DNA of 64,000 nt from Longimicrobium sp. (lineage in GTDB: Bacteria > Gemmatimonadota > Gemmatimonadetes > Longimicrobiales > Longimicrobiaceae): the NCBI RefSeq assembly GCF_035474595.1, contig NZ_DATIND010000037.1, positions 38,684 to 102,683 on the forward strand, read 5' to 3'. The first letter of the stretch is position 1; each line of letters starts with the position of its first letter. A program made the translations under genes and the position numbers. Below are positions 51,190 to 58,657 of the stretch, piece by piece. Below the pieces are notes generated by a model. It worked only from the letters and a program-made list of their open reading frames with translations. It searched no databases and was not told where the DNA came from.

Positions 51190-51972
51190 TTACTCGTCCG
51201 TCGCCCGGGCGCCCGTCGTCGCGCCGCCGCACGTCGCGGTCATCGCCTCGAGCGAGAGGACCATGCGGCCCGCGACGGGGATCTGCGACTCGATGCGGAG
51301 GGGGACGTGGCGCGGGTCGTCGGTGAAGTGGAACTGGATCACCCCTTCACGGTTGTAGTGGTGCGCGTCGCGGACCCGCATCTCCACCTCCACCGCGTTG
51401 AACTCGCCCGCGGGCACACGGATGCGCCCGCGGCCGATCACCCGCACCCGCACCGGGTTGCGCGCGGTGTCGTAGTGGCGCGCGAAGGTGTAGCTGTCTC
51501 CCTCCGCCAGCCGCAGCGTGCGCAGGAAGAAGACGAACGACAGCTCGTCGAGCGGCGCGGCGGTCGTCATCTCGCCGCCCTCCTGCGTGCCCGTCCAGCG
51601 GCGCGCGCGCACGTCCATGCGCACGTCCTGCCGCTTCGTGGAAACCGGCGAGCGCTCCGTCTTGGTGAAGTGGAACGACGCCGTCTCGGCCGGGTCGAAC
51701 CACGACCGCGTGTGGTTCTCCACCCCCACGATCCCCAGCCGCCCGCGGAAATCGAAGCGCAGCAGGTACACGGGGCGCCCGCCGTCCTGCTCCGCGTCGA
51801 CCGCGAAGGTGCCGCTGCCCATGCGCCCCAGCGGTCCGCTGCCGCGGTAGGTGCACGCCTCGCCCGGCGCGAAGGGGAGCGCCCCGCGCGACTGCGCCGG
51901 CGCCGGAAGCGCCAGCATGGCCGCGGCCAGCGGCAGCCCCACGGTGCGGATGGTTCGGTGGATCGCTCTCAT
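51190..51972 (-). CDS. DUF3108-domain protein, secreted
   Basis: 260 residues. Signal peptide GLPLAAAMLALPAPAQS. Core: ALPFAPGEACTYRGSGPLGR, GTFAVDAEQDGGRPVYLLRF, ENHTRSWFDPAETASFHFTK, TERSPVSTKRQDVRMDVRAR, and VIGRGRIRVPAGEFNAVEVE. This matches DUF3108, a periplasmic beta-rich domain of unknown function. Single gene. An octamer array follows its TAA on its own strand. Confidence 0.88.
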   Translation of the reverse strand: MRAIHRTIRTVGLPLAAAMLALPAPAQSRGALPFAPGEACTYRGSGPLGRMGSGTFAVDAEQDGGRPVYLLRFDFRGRLGIVGVENHTRSWFDPAETASFHFTKTERSPVSTKRQDVRMDVRARRWTGTQEGGEMTTAAPLDELSFVFFLRTLRLAEGDSYTFARHYDTARNPVRVRVIGRGRIRVPAGEFNAVEVEMRVRDAHHYNREGVIQFHFTDDPRHVPLRIESQIPVAGRMVLSLEAMTATCGGATTGARATDE

Positions 51973-52158
51973 CGTGCGCCTCCTCGGGGCGGGTTCCTGC
52001 CGTCGCGAGAAGGCTACCGGCGCGAGGGGGGCGCGTCAGTCGGGTGCGTGGGGACTTTCTTGTGGGGCAGCCCAGCAGGGCGGGGTAGGGGATTGCACCC
52101 GTGGGGATGACGATGGATCGGCCGCGCCCCCGATCGACGGCTCGCGGCCGCAGCGGGA

Positions 52159-52905
52159 TCAGCGGCTGATGCCGTGGCGCAGCAGCGGATACGGGTTCTG
52201 CGGCGTGCCGGCCCAGTACCGTTTCGGGTCCGCCGTGGTGGTGACCTCGAAGTGCAGGTGGTAGTTGCCGGGGCCCGCGTTGCCAGTGTTTCCCACCGAC
52301 CCGATCACCTCGCCCTGGCGCAGCGCCTTCCCCTCGGCCATGCCGGCGGCGTAGCGGTCCAGGTGCGCGTAGTAGTAGATGGTCCGCCCGTCGCGGGCCA
52401 GCTCGTACAGCGTGGTGCCGCCGCGCGCGCTCTGGAACAGCTTCAGCACGGTTCCCTCGGCCGTCGCCAGCACGGGCGTCCCCCGCGCGGCGGGGATGTC
52501 GATCGCGTCGTGCACCCGCCCCTGTCCCCGCGCCTGCGTGTAGGTGTCGGTGAGCTGCGAGGGCCGCACGCCCTGCACCGGCACCAGCAGCAGCCCCGCC
52601 GCGGCGGACATCGGCGCAACCGCGCTGTCGGGGGATTGCGGGTCCGCGGCGTCCGCCGGCTCTGCGGCGGGGCCGGGTGCGGCCGGTGCGGGTGCCTGTG
52701 CCGCAGGCTGCGATGCGGAGTCAGGAATGGACTGCCGCGCGGGCTGAACGGCGGGAGCCGCCGGGCTGGGCGCCGCGGGGCCGATGCGGATCACCAGCCC
52801 GCCGCGAGGGAGCCAGCGGGGCACGGCCCACACCACCAGCACCACCAGCAGGAGCATGGCCAGCGCGCCGAGCAGGAACGGACCGAGGAAGCGGCGGTAC
52901 GGCAT
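52159..52905 (-). CDS. M23-family zinc metallopeptidase, membrane-anchored
   Basis: 248 residues. One membrane segment at about 9-30 (LLGALAMLLLVVLVVWAVP), then a Pro/Ala-rich linker (about 45-95). The peptidase has GRVHDAIDIPAARGTPVLAT (H-x3-D), YYYAHLDRYAAG and the H-L-H-F-E-V motif. TAEGTVLKLFQSARGGTTLY is the typical biotinyl-like fold. These enzymes cut peptidoglycan stems or cross-bridges. All zinc ligands are present, so it is probably active. Confidence 0.92.
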   Translation of the reverse strand: MPYRRFLGPFLLGALAMLLLVVLVVWAVPRWLPRGGLVIRIGPAAPSPAAPAVQPARQSIPDSASQPAAQAPAPAAPGPAAEPADAADPQSPDSAVAPMSAAAGLLLVPVQGVRPSQLTDTYTQARGQGRVHDAIDIPAARGTPVLATAEGTVLKLFQSARGGTTLYELARDGRTIYYYAHLDRYAAGMAEGKALRQGEVIGSVGNTGNAGPGNYHLHFEVTTTADPKRYWAGTPQNPYPLLRHGISR

Positions 52906-53226
52906 GGGGCCGTGGGGGGCGGGGAAACGGCAGGGAGATCAGGGGATGTGCCCAACCTAGCGCATGTTGCGGCGGAGAAGAAGCCGCATCGTTCGCGGGT
53001 GTGCGGAGGAGTCACGAGATGCGGTGCCTCTCCCGCACCGGAACCGCCCATCTTGCGCCCCAACGCGGGAGGATTGACGCCCCCGCGGGACGGCTCCATA
53101 CTTCATGCGTGAACCAACCCTTCGCGGGGGACTCCGCGGCGCGAAACCTGCGGGGTTGGTGAGGGTACAAGTCGTTGATGTAGCGGGATTTATCCCGCCT
53201 CGACATTCCAAGTAGAGGGGGCAGCG
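52906..53226. other. 321-bp divergent gap (M23 / HesB genes)
   Basis: Shared upstream region of the M23 gene (minus) and the HesB gene (plus). It holds the palindrome at 53183-53198 and no other repeat family of the window. Confidence 0.6.
53183..53198. promoter_or_regulatory. palindrome upstream of the HesB/IscA gene, operator candidate
   Basis: GCGGGAT-TT-ATCCCGC, a perfect 7-bp inverted repeat 28 nt before ATG 53227. Its position fits an operator or a leader hairpin that affects translation. Confidence 0.35.
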
Positions 53227-53604
53227 ATGCAGACTGAGAGCGTGGCGGCGGCGGTGTCCACCGAGGCCCCGGCCAGCCCCGTTGTGCTGACGCAGCTGGC
53301 GGCCGGCGAGGTTCGCCGATACATCGAGGAGCAGGCCGCCGGCGAGAAGGCCGGCCTGCGCGTGGGCGTGCTGCCGGGCGGGTGCTCGGGCTTCCAGTAC
53401 GGGCTGAACATCGAGGACGAGCCGGGCGACGACGACATGACGTTCGAGTCGCAGGGCATCCGCCTGTTCGTGGACCCGTTCTCCCTGCAGTACCTGCAGG
53501 GCACGGAGATCGACTACGTGTCGACCTTCCAGGGGAGCGGCTTCACCTTCAACAACCCGAACGCCACCGGCGGGTGCGGCTGCGGCAGCTCCTTCACCGC
53601 CTGA
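53227..53604 (+). CDS. HesB/IscA/ErpA-type iron-sulfur carrier
   Basis: 125 residues. All three ligands are present: C53 in GGCSGFQYG and C117/C119 in GCGCGSSF. VLTQLAAGEVRRYIEEQAAG and RLFVDPFSLQYLQGTEIDYV are family typical. It carries or delivers 2Fe-2S/4Fe-4S clusters to apoproteins, for which this window offers customers in the KorAB/GltD-ferredoxin operon. Not in an isc or suf operon here. A strong terminator follows. Confidence 0.95.
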   Translation: MQTESVAAAVSTEAPASPVVLTQLAAGEVRRYIEEQAAGEKAGLRVGVLPGGCSGFQYGLNIEDEPGDDDMTFESQGIRLFVDPFSLQYLQGTEIDYVSTFQGSGFTFNNPNATGGCGCGSSFTA

Positions 53605-53625
53605 CGCACTTCGGGACCGACGACG

Positions 53626-53663
53626 AAAGGCCCGCGGACCGGCAACGGTCCGCGGGCCTTTTT
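53626..53663 (+). terminator. intrinsic terminator of the HesB gene
   Basis: Perfect 16-bp stem AAAGGCCCGCGGACCG/CGGTCCGCGGGCCTTT with GCAA loop and T run. Confidence 0.93.
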
Positions 53664-53719
53664 CCATTCGCCCGAAGGGAAGCATCTCCCGCAGCCGAAG
53701 CCGGCTTCCGAGCCGAATA

Positions 53720-53790
53720 GCCTCGCGCAGTTTGCGAGGCTTCCCGTAGTTGTTGCTGCGACTTCAGTCGCCGGTGAGGGTGCCCAGCCC
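53720..53790. repeat. GCCTCGC hairpin repeat, copy 2
   Basis: GCCTCGC-GCAGTTT-GCGAGGC, then TTCCCGTAGTTGTTGCTGCG and ACTTCAGTCGCCGGTG. Nearly identical to the copy at 22427. Confidence 0.85.
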
Positions 53791-53842
53791 GCGAACGTGG
53801 TCGGCGGATGCACTGATGTTTTTCGCCCGGCTCGGTATCATA

Positions 53843-54325
53843 TCACGCCAGCACCACCTGGTGGCGCGACATGATGTCGAGCAGGCTCTCCATGTCGAAC
53901 TCCAGGCCGTAGCGGCGCGAGATCTCCAGCACCTTGCCGACCTCCACCTCGCCGCGGGCGGGGATCACGGTGGCGACTTCCTCGTACCACGGCTCCAGCC
54001 CGCCGGGCGTGAGCATGTCCAGGAAGCGCGCCGGCCGCGTTCCCTCGTTCCAGTAGGTGTGCGGCACCCCCGCCGGCTTGGCGATGCTCTGTCCCGGCCC
54101 GAGCTTCGTCACGCGCTTGCCGAGCTGCACCCACAGCGTGCCCTCCAGCACGTACGTGGTCTCCGCCTCGCGCTGGTGCGTGTGCAGCGGCATGGCGATG
54201 TAGCCGGGCGGCAGCGTGTGCTCCACCACCGTCAGCCCGCCGCCCGTCTGCTCGGAACGGACGCGGATCTCGCCGAGAAAGTTGCGGATGTGGATGGTGC
54301 CCGGCGGCATCGCGCTGGTGCTCAT
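53843..54325 (-). CDS. cupin-domain protein
   Basis: 160 residues from the ATG at 54325; the frame runs on upstream only as shadow. Cupin motif 1: PLHTHQREAETTYVLEGTLW; motif 2: AGVPHTYWNEGTRPARFLDM. The metal site His-His-Glu-His (H-T-H, E, H) is intact. PGGLEPWYEEVATVIPARGE after the barrel is a helical tail. Substrate unknown; small single-domain cupins are often sugar-related or dioxygenase-like. Confidence 0.88.
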   Translation of the reverse strand: MSTSAMPPGTIHIRNFLGEIRVRSEQTGGGLTVVEHTLPPGYIAMPLHTHQREAETTYVLEGTLWVQLGKRVTKLGPGQSIAKPAGVPHTYWNEGTRPARFLDMLTPGGLEPWYEEVATVIPARGEVEVGKVLEISRRYGLEFDMESLLDIMSRHQVVLA

Positions 54326-54521
54326 GGAGTGCGATCGGGGAGACGGGGATGGGAGATGCGCGGCCGTCCGCGCGTCCGCAGGATGGCGTTGGAAACCGTC
54401 CGCGCGCAACCCGGCGCTCGGCGGCTGATGCGAGCTGATACGCGATTCCGGTGCAGAGCGGGCACAGTTCGTGCACCGCCTGTTCCGCAGGCAAATGCGG
54501 GCACCCCAAGCGGTTGAGCAC

Positions 54522-54830
54522 ATGGCCGAGCGCTCCTTCACCGGGCTCGACGGCACGTCCTGGCAGGCGTGGGACGTGGTCCCCGGCCAGCATGCGGACT
54601 GGCCCGCGCACGCCCGGCAGCACCTGCCCGAGGCGATGAGCGAGGGCTGGCTCTGCTTCGAATGCGCGGGAGAAAAGCGCCGCCTGCACCCCATCCCGCC
54701 GGGGTGGGCCAGCGGCAGCGACGACGACCTGCGGGCCTTCTGCCGCGACGCAAGTCCGGTGGTGCGCCGCCTGCCGGACCAGCCCCGGGAGGCCGCGGCC
54801 GGCGTGGGCGAACACGCCGCAAGCGTGTAG
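54522..54830 (+). CDS. small uncharacterised protein, paralogue of the next gene
   Basis: 102 residues from ATG 54522 (an in-frame ATG at 54471 is also open). It reads RSFTGLDGTSWQAWDVVPGQ, then EGWLCFECAGEKRRLHPIPP, GWASGSDDDLRAFCRDASPV. The convergent neighbour at 54841 has the same words (DFTAPDGAVWRVWQVAPS, RGWLVFECEHGKKRLAPPPE, GWDSCPECDLVELWRRA). I know no function for this family; no signal peptide or membrane segment. Confidence 0.75.
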   Translation: MAERSFTGLDGTSWQAWDVVPGQHADWPAHARQHLPEAMSEGWLCFECAGEKRRLHPIPPGWASGSDDDLRAFCRDASPVVRRLPDQPREAAAGVGEHAASV

Positions 54831-54840
54831 CGGGACGCAG

Positions 54841-55182
54841 CTAGCCGCCGCCCCGCACGTCGCGCGCGCGGCGCCAGAGCTCCACCAGGTCGCACTCGGG
54901 GCAGCTGTCCCACCCCTCCGGCGGCGGGGCCAGGCGCTTCTTGCCGTGCTCGCACTCGAACACCAGCCACCCCCGCTCGAAGTCTCCCGTCAGCAGCGAC
55001 CGCCGCGCGGCCACGCCCTTGCGGCGCTCCTCCCGCCGGCGCTCCTCGCCCTTGTACCGCAGCACCGGGTCGGGGCTGCGGCGGTCTCGCGTCCGCCGCT
55101 CCGGGACCTCGGCGATGGAGGGGGCCACCTGCCACACCCGCCACACCGCGCCGTCCGGCGCGGTGAAATCACGCAAAGCCAA
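54841..55182 (-). CDS. small uncharacterised protein, paralogue of the previous gene
   Basis: 113 residues. Shared pattern with the gene at 54522: F(T/x)..DG..W..W.V.P, GWL.FEC...K.RL.P.P.GW, ending in .L...R.A. It differs by a basic insert of about 30 residues in the middle (RDRRSPDPVLRYKGEERRRE, ERRKG) and a C-P-E-C near the end, which with FEC could bind metal. The two genes converge and end 10 bp apart. Confidence 0.78.
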   Translation of the reverse strand: MALRDFTAPDGAVWRVWQVAPSIAEVPERRTRDRRSPDPVLRYKGEERRREERRKGVAARRSLLTGDFERGWLVFECEHGKKRLAPPPEGWDSCPECDLVELWRRARDVRGGG

Positions 55183-55416
55183 GGGACAGCTCCGCGAGGC
55201 GGCACCGGCGAAGGGGGCTGGTGAGCTCGCGCCTGGGCATCGTGGATCTCCTGCTGGTGTGGCTGCGGCCCCCGTGGGCGGGTCCGCGGACCTGCGGACT
55301 TAGCAGCATCCGTGCCGCCGAATCGGGTTCGGTGTGCCGACTTAAGGCATTGAATTGGAATGGGTTATAGCGATCCGCCTCACCTCGCGCAACGGCTCCG
55401 CGCCCGGCCCTGCCCG

Positions 55417-56400
55417 CTACCGGGTGAGCGCGACGCCCCACGGGCGCTGGCCCACGGCGACGCGGGCGACCACGCGGTTGGTGGCGGTGTCGATGACGTC
55501 GACCTCGTTGGCCAGGCCGCAGGCGGTGTAGACGCGCCGCCCGTCGCGGGTGATGGCAATCCCCCACGGGCGCCGGGCCACGGGGACGCGGGCGACCTGC
55601 CGCAGCGTGCGCGCGTCCAGCACAGTGACGACGGATGCGAGGCCGTTGGCGACGTAGACGCGCGCGCCGTCGGGCGAGACGACCACGCCCACCGGCTTTC
55701 CCTCGCCGCGCTCCAGCTCCACGCTGCGGAGCACCTGCTGCGTGCGCGTGTCCACCACGACCAGGGTGCCGCTCACCTCGTTGGTCACGAACGCGCGGGC
55801 GCCGTCGGGCGAAAACGCGGTGGCGCGGGGGCGCAGGTCGGCCAGGATGTTGTTCACCACGCGGTTGGTGCGCGCGTCGATCACCGACACCGTGTTGCTC
55901 GTCTCGGCGGTGACGTAGATCCAGCGCCCGTCGGGACTGGCCGCCACGCCCTCGGGCTCGATGCCGACCACCAGCGTGGCCAGCACGCGCCCGGTGCGCA
56001 GGTCGGTGGCCGACGCCGTTCCCGCGTCCTCGTTCGAGGCGTAGAGCCGCGTACCGTCGGGCGTCACGGCGAACTGCTCGGGGTCGCTCCCGGCGGCGTA
56101 GCGCGCGACCACCCGCCGCGAGGCCACGTCGATGACCGCGATGGCGTCGCCGCGGCTGGTGGAGCCGGGGTGCTCGTCGCTGAGCGCCACGTACACGCGC
56201 CGCCCGTCGGGGCTCGCCTGGATCCCGCGCGGCCGCACGCCCACGGGAATGGTGACGACCACCCGGTTGGTGGCCGTGTTGATGACGGTGATGTCGCGCG
56301 ACCCCTCGTTGCTCACGAACGCCAGCGGCGCGCGCTGCTGCGCCAGGGCGGGGGAGAGCAGGGAGATGGAGAGGGCGAGCGCGAGGAGCGGAGAACGCAT
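55417..56400 (-). CDS. secreted YVTN-type beta-propeller protein, PQQ-catabolism type
   Basis: 327 residues from the ATG at 56400. Signal peptide LLALALSISLLSPALAQ. Seven repeats follow of the form VIDTATNRVVARVAVG.RPWG.A.(T/S).DGRRVY; examples are INTATNRVVVTIPVGVRPRG and LDARTLRQVARVPVARRPWG. Beta-propellers of this YncE/YVTN type accompany PQQ-dependent alcohol dehydrogenases in many bacteria, and xoxF is 4 kb away. Possible periplasmic scaffold or PQQ-linked protein. Confidence 0.88.
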   Translation of the reverse strand: MRSPLLALALSISLLSPALAQQRAPLAFVSNEGSRDITVINTATNRVVVTIPVGVRPRGIQASPDGRRVYVALSDEHPGSTSRGDAIAVIDVASRRVVARYAAGSDPEQFAVTPDGTRLYASNEDAGTASATDLRTGRVLATLVVGIEPEGVAASPDGRWIYVTAETSNTVSVIDARTNRVVNNILADLRPRATAFSPDGARAFVTNEVSGTLVVVDTRTQQVLRSVELERGEGKPVGVVVSPDGARVYVANGLASVVTVLDARTLRQVARVPVARRPWGIAITRDGRRVYTACGLANEVDVIDTATNRVVARVAVGQRPWGVALTR

Positions 56401-56722
56401 CTGCACCGGGGTGGCTGCGCGGCGGTGGGGCGGCTGGTGATGGAAAAAGATGGATTCGGCGCGCTTCGGCGGCATTCGCGGCGCCCTCTCCCCGCGCCTT
56501 GGAGCGCTCGCCCTCTCCCGTACCGGGCGAGGCGAGCCATCACGCATCCGCGTGCCCTGCAACCTCTGACCACACCAGCAGTTCGGACGTGCCGGAATGC
56601 CGGGACAGCTACCTCTCCCGGTACGGGAGAGGTGGACGGCCTAAGCCGGCCGGAGAGGGCGCGATGTGGCGGGCGTGGGCAGGATCCTTTCCCGCACCGG
56701 CTGCGATCCCCATCTCCCGAGC
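56401..56722. repeat. 322-bp gap with MITE-like element, copy 4 (56481-56663)
   Basis: GCGCCCTCTCCCCGCGCCTT and GGAGCGCTCGCCCTCTCCCG at the left, a palindrome at 56610 (TACCTCTCCCGG/TACGGGAGAGGT) and GCCGGCCGGAGAGGGCGCG at the right. Same order and length as the copy at 50782-50955. No gene is seen. Confidence 0.8.
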
Positions 56723-57604
56723 TCACCCCCCGATCCCGCACTCCGTCCGGCCGCGCGGCGTGCCCAGGCGGTCCAGCACGTCGCGCGACGGGGTGTCGCT
56801 TCCGGGCGCGGCGCGCGGCACCTCCACCGGGTCGGGCGCGGCGGGGGAGACGACGTAGAGCGGCTGGCGGAGCTGGTGATCCCACGCGCGGAAGGAGAGC
56901 GGGCGACCCTTGTGCCCGTCGAACTGCGCGGCGTCGGACGACAGGTAGCGCATCAGCGCGTCCGGCGCCGAAGAGCGCGCGCGGAGGGTGGACTCCCAGA
57001 GCATCTTCACCGCGAACCACCCCACCCACCCCTGGGAGTCCATTCCCTCACCGAAACGCGCGCGGAACCGCTGGTTCAGCTGGTCCGCGCCGAAGCGCTC
57101 CAGCCGCGCGTCCCACGCCTCCACCCGCCCGTCCGCCACCGCCGCCTGCGCCGCCGCGTCCGCCATCATCGCCGCGCTGGGGGCCACGTGGAAGCCGGCC
57201 GCCGCGCACTCGCGCCCGCGCAGCGCGTCGGCGTCGCACCCCAGGTCGATCCACACCACCCCGCGCGCCCGGGCGACACCCTGCAGCGCACGGCACTCCG
57301 CATCCCCGAACCCGCCCAGCAGCGCCTGCACCCGTCCGTCGGCCACCAGCCGGTCCGCGTCCGCGCCTTCGGCCAGCGTCACCGTGCGCCCGAAGAGCGC
57401 GGCGGAGTGCGCGGCCTCTTCCACCCCCATCCGCACCCCGCGCGCGGCGCTCGCCATCTCCTTCGTCCGCGACGCCGAGTCGGGGAGCACCAGGCCGATG
57501 CGCAGCGTGTCTCCCACCGGCTGCTGCGCGGCCGCGGCGGCGGACCGCAGGAACGGGGCCGCCGCGAACATCAGAAGCGCGGCAAATCTCCAGTATCTCC
57601 TCAT
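56723..57604 (-). CDS. ABC-type substrate-binding protein, PQQ-associated
   Basis: 293 residues from the ATG at 57604, overlapping the stop of the FNT gene by 4 bp. Signal RFAALLMFAAAPFLRSAAAA. Periplasmic-binding pattern: TLRIGLVLPDSASRTKEMAS, AARGVRMGVEEAAHSAALFG, VQALLGGFGDAECRALQGVA, AAGFHVAPSAAMMADAAAQA. Branched-chain amino-acid-type binding proteins of this size occur next to PQQ-dependent dehydrogenases. No ABC permease or ATPase is nearby, so it may act as a sensor or PQQ-binding protein. Confidence 0.82.
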   Translation of the reverse strand: MRRYWRFAALLMFAAAPFLRSAAAAAQQPVGDTLRIGLVLPDSASRTKEMASAARGVRMGVEEAAHSAALFGRTVTLAEGADADRLVADGRVQALLGGFGDAECRALQGVARARGVVWIDLGCDADALRGRECAAAGFHVAPSAAMMADAAAQAAVADGRVEAWDARLERFGADQLNQRFRARFGEGMDSQGWVGWFAVKMLWESTLRARSSAPDALMRYLSSDAAQFDGHKGRPLSFRAWDHQLRQPLYVVSPAAPDPVEVPRAAPGSDTPSRDVLDRLGTPRGRTECGIGG

Positions 57605-58476
57605 CCGTGCGGCTTCCCCCCGCCCGCCGTGACCTGCGCGTGGTTCAGCGCCGAGACCAGCGTCACCCCGCCCAGCACGTTGCCGATCAGCGTCGGGATG
57701 ATGAAGCGGCCGAATACTTCGCCCCACCCCAGCGCGCCGGTGACGCCCAGGTAGAAGACCTCCACCGCGCCGGCCACGATGTGCGCGAACTCGCCGACGC
57801 CCACCAGCCAGGTCATCAGCACGATCACCAGCACGTGCGAGGTTTCCGCGGCCGGGAGCATCCACACCAGCAGGGCGATGAGCCACCCCGCGAACACCGC
57901 CTTCAGCACCGTCAGCCAGAACCCTGCCTCCACCGCCTTCATCGCGATCTCGCGGAAGGCGTGGTGCACCTCGGGCCTGAACAGCTCGGTGCGGCCGATG
58001 ACGAAGGCGAACGCCAGCGCGCCGAGCAGGTTGGCCAGCAGCACCACGCCCCACAGCCGCGCCACGTGGCCGAACACCTCGCGCGTGCGCCGCGCCATCA
58101 GCGGCACCACCGCCGTGAGCGTGTTCTCGGTGAAGAGCTGCTGGCTCCCCAGGATGACGATCAGGAAGCCGAACGAGTAGCCCAGCTTGGAGACGAGCGG
58201 CGCCCACGCCGCCCCCGCGGGAAGGTGGCTCCTGATCACCCCCTCGGCCACGAGCGAGAACCCCATCGCCAGCCCGGCGGCGAACCCGCTCCACGCCAGC
58301 GCCCCGGTGGAGCGCTCCAGCTCGTCGTCGCCCTCGCGCCGGATCACCTCGTAGGTGATGTCGGCGCTCAGCGACTTTTCCTCCTCGGCCTTCTTTTCCT
58401 CGGACTGCTTCAGCTCGGGCGCGCCCTCGGGGCGGTCTTCGTCCTTGCCCTGGTGCTCTTCGGAAGATTCGGCCAC
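57601..58476 (-). CDS. formate/nitrite transporter (FNT) family protein
   Basis: 291 residues from the GTG at 58476; longer starts lack support. The N-terminal 50 residues are charged (EDRPEGAPELKQSEEKKAEE). Six membrane segments follow: SGFAAGLAMGFSLVAEGVIR, LGYSFGFLIVILGSQQLFTE, LWGVVLLANLLGALAFAFVI, VLKAVFAGWLIALLVWML, and two more. G-S-Q-Q-L-F-T-E-N and the second N are FNT/YfdC signatures. Beside a methanol-dehydrogenase operon, formate transport would make sense, but this YfdC-like branch is not characterised. Confidence 0.88.
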   Translation of the reverse strand: MAESSEEHQGKDEDRPEGAPELKQSEEKKAEEEKSLSADITYEVIRREGDDELERSTGALAWSGFAAGLAMGFSLVAEGVIRSHLPAGAAWAPLVSKLGYSFGFLIVILGSQQLFTENTLTAVVPLMARRTREVFGHVARLWGVVLLANLLGALAFAFVIGRTELFRPEVHHAFREIAMKAVEAGFWLTVLKAVFAGWLIALLVWMLPAAETSHVLVIVLMTWLVGVGEFAHIVAGAVEVFYLGVTGALGWGEVFGRFIIPTLIGNVLGGVTLVSALNHAQVTAGGGKPHG

Positions 58477-58572
58477 GCGGCTGCGTCCGATTTCAGGTGG
58501 GACCACGCATCGACCCGCCCGCACGGCCGCAAATGGCGGACCGGGCGCGGTGCACGTCGCCTGCATCGCAGG

Positions 58573-58652
58573 ATCTCACGCGGAGACGCCGGAGTCGCGG
58601 AGAGCTCATCGCCGAACGGAGTTCTCCGCGCCTCCGCGCCTCCGCGTGAGAT
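58573..58652. repeat. CTCACGCGGAG hairpin repeat, copy 5
   Basis: ATCTCACGCGGAGACGCCGG at the left and CGCCTCCGCGTGAGAT at the right, with GAGCTC/GTTCTC inside. It touches the stop of the PAS kinase. Confidence 0.85.
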
Positions 58653-58657
58653 CGACG

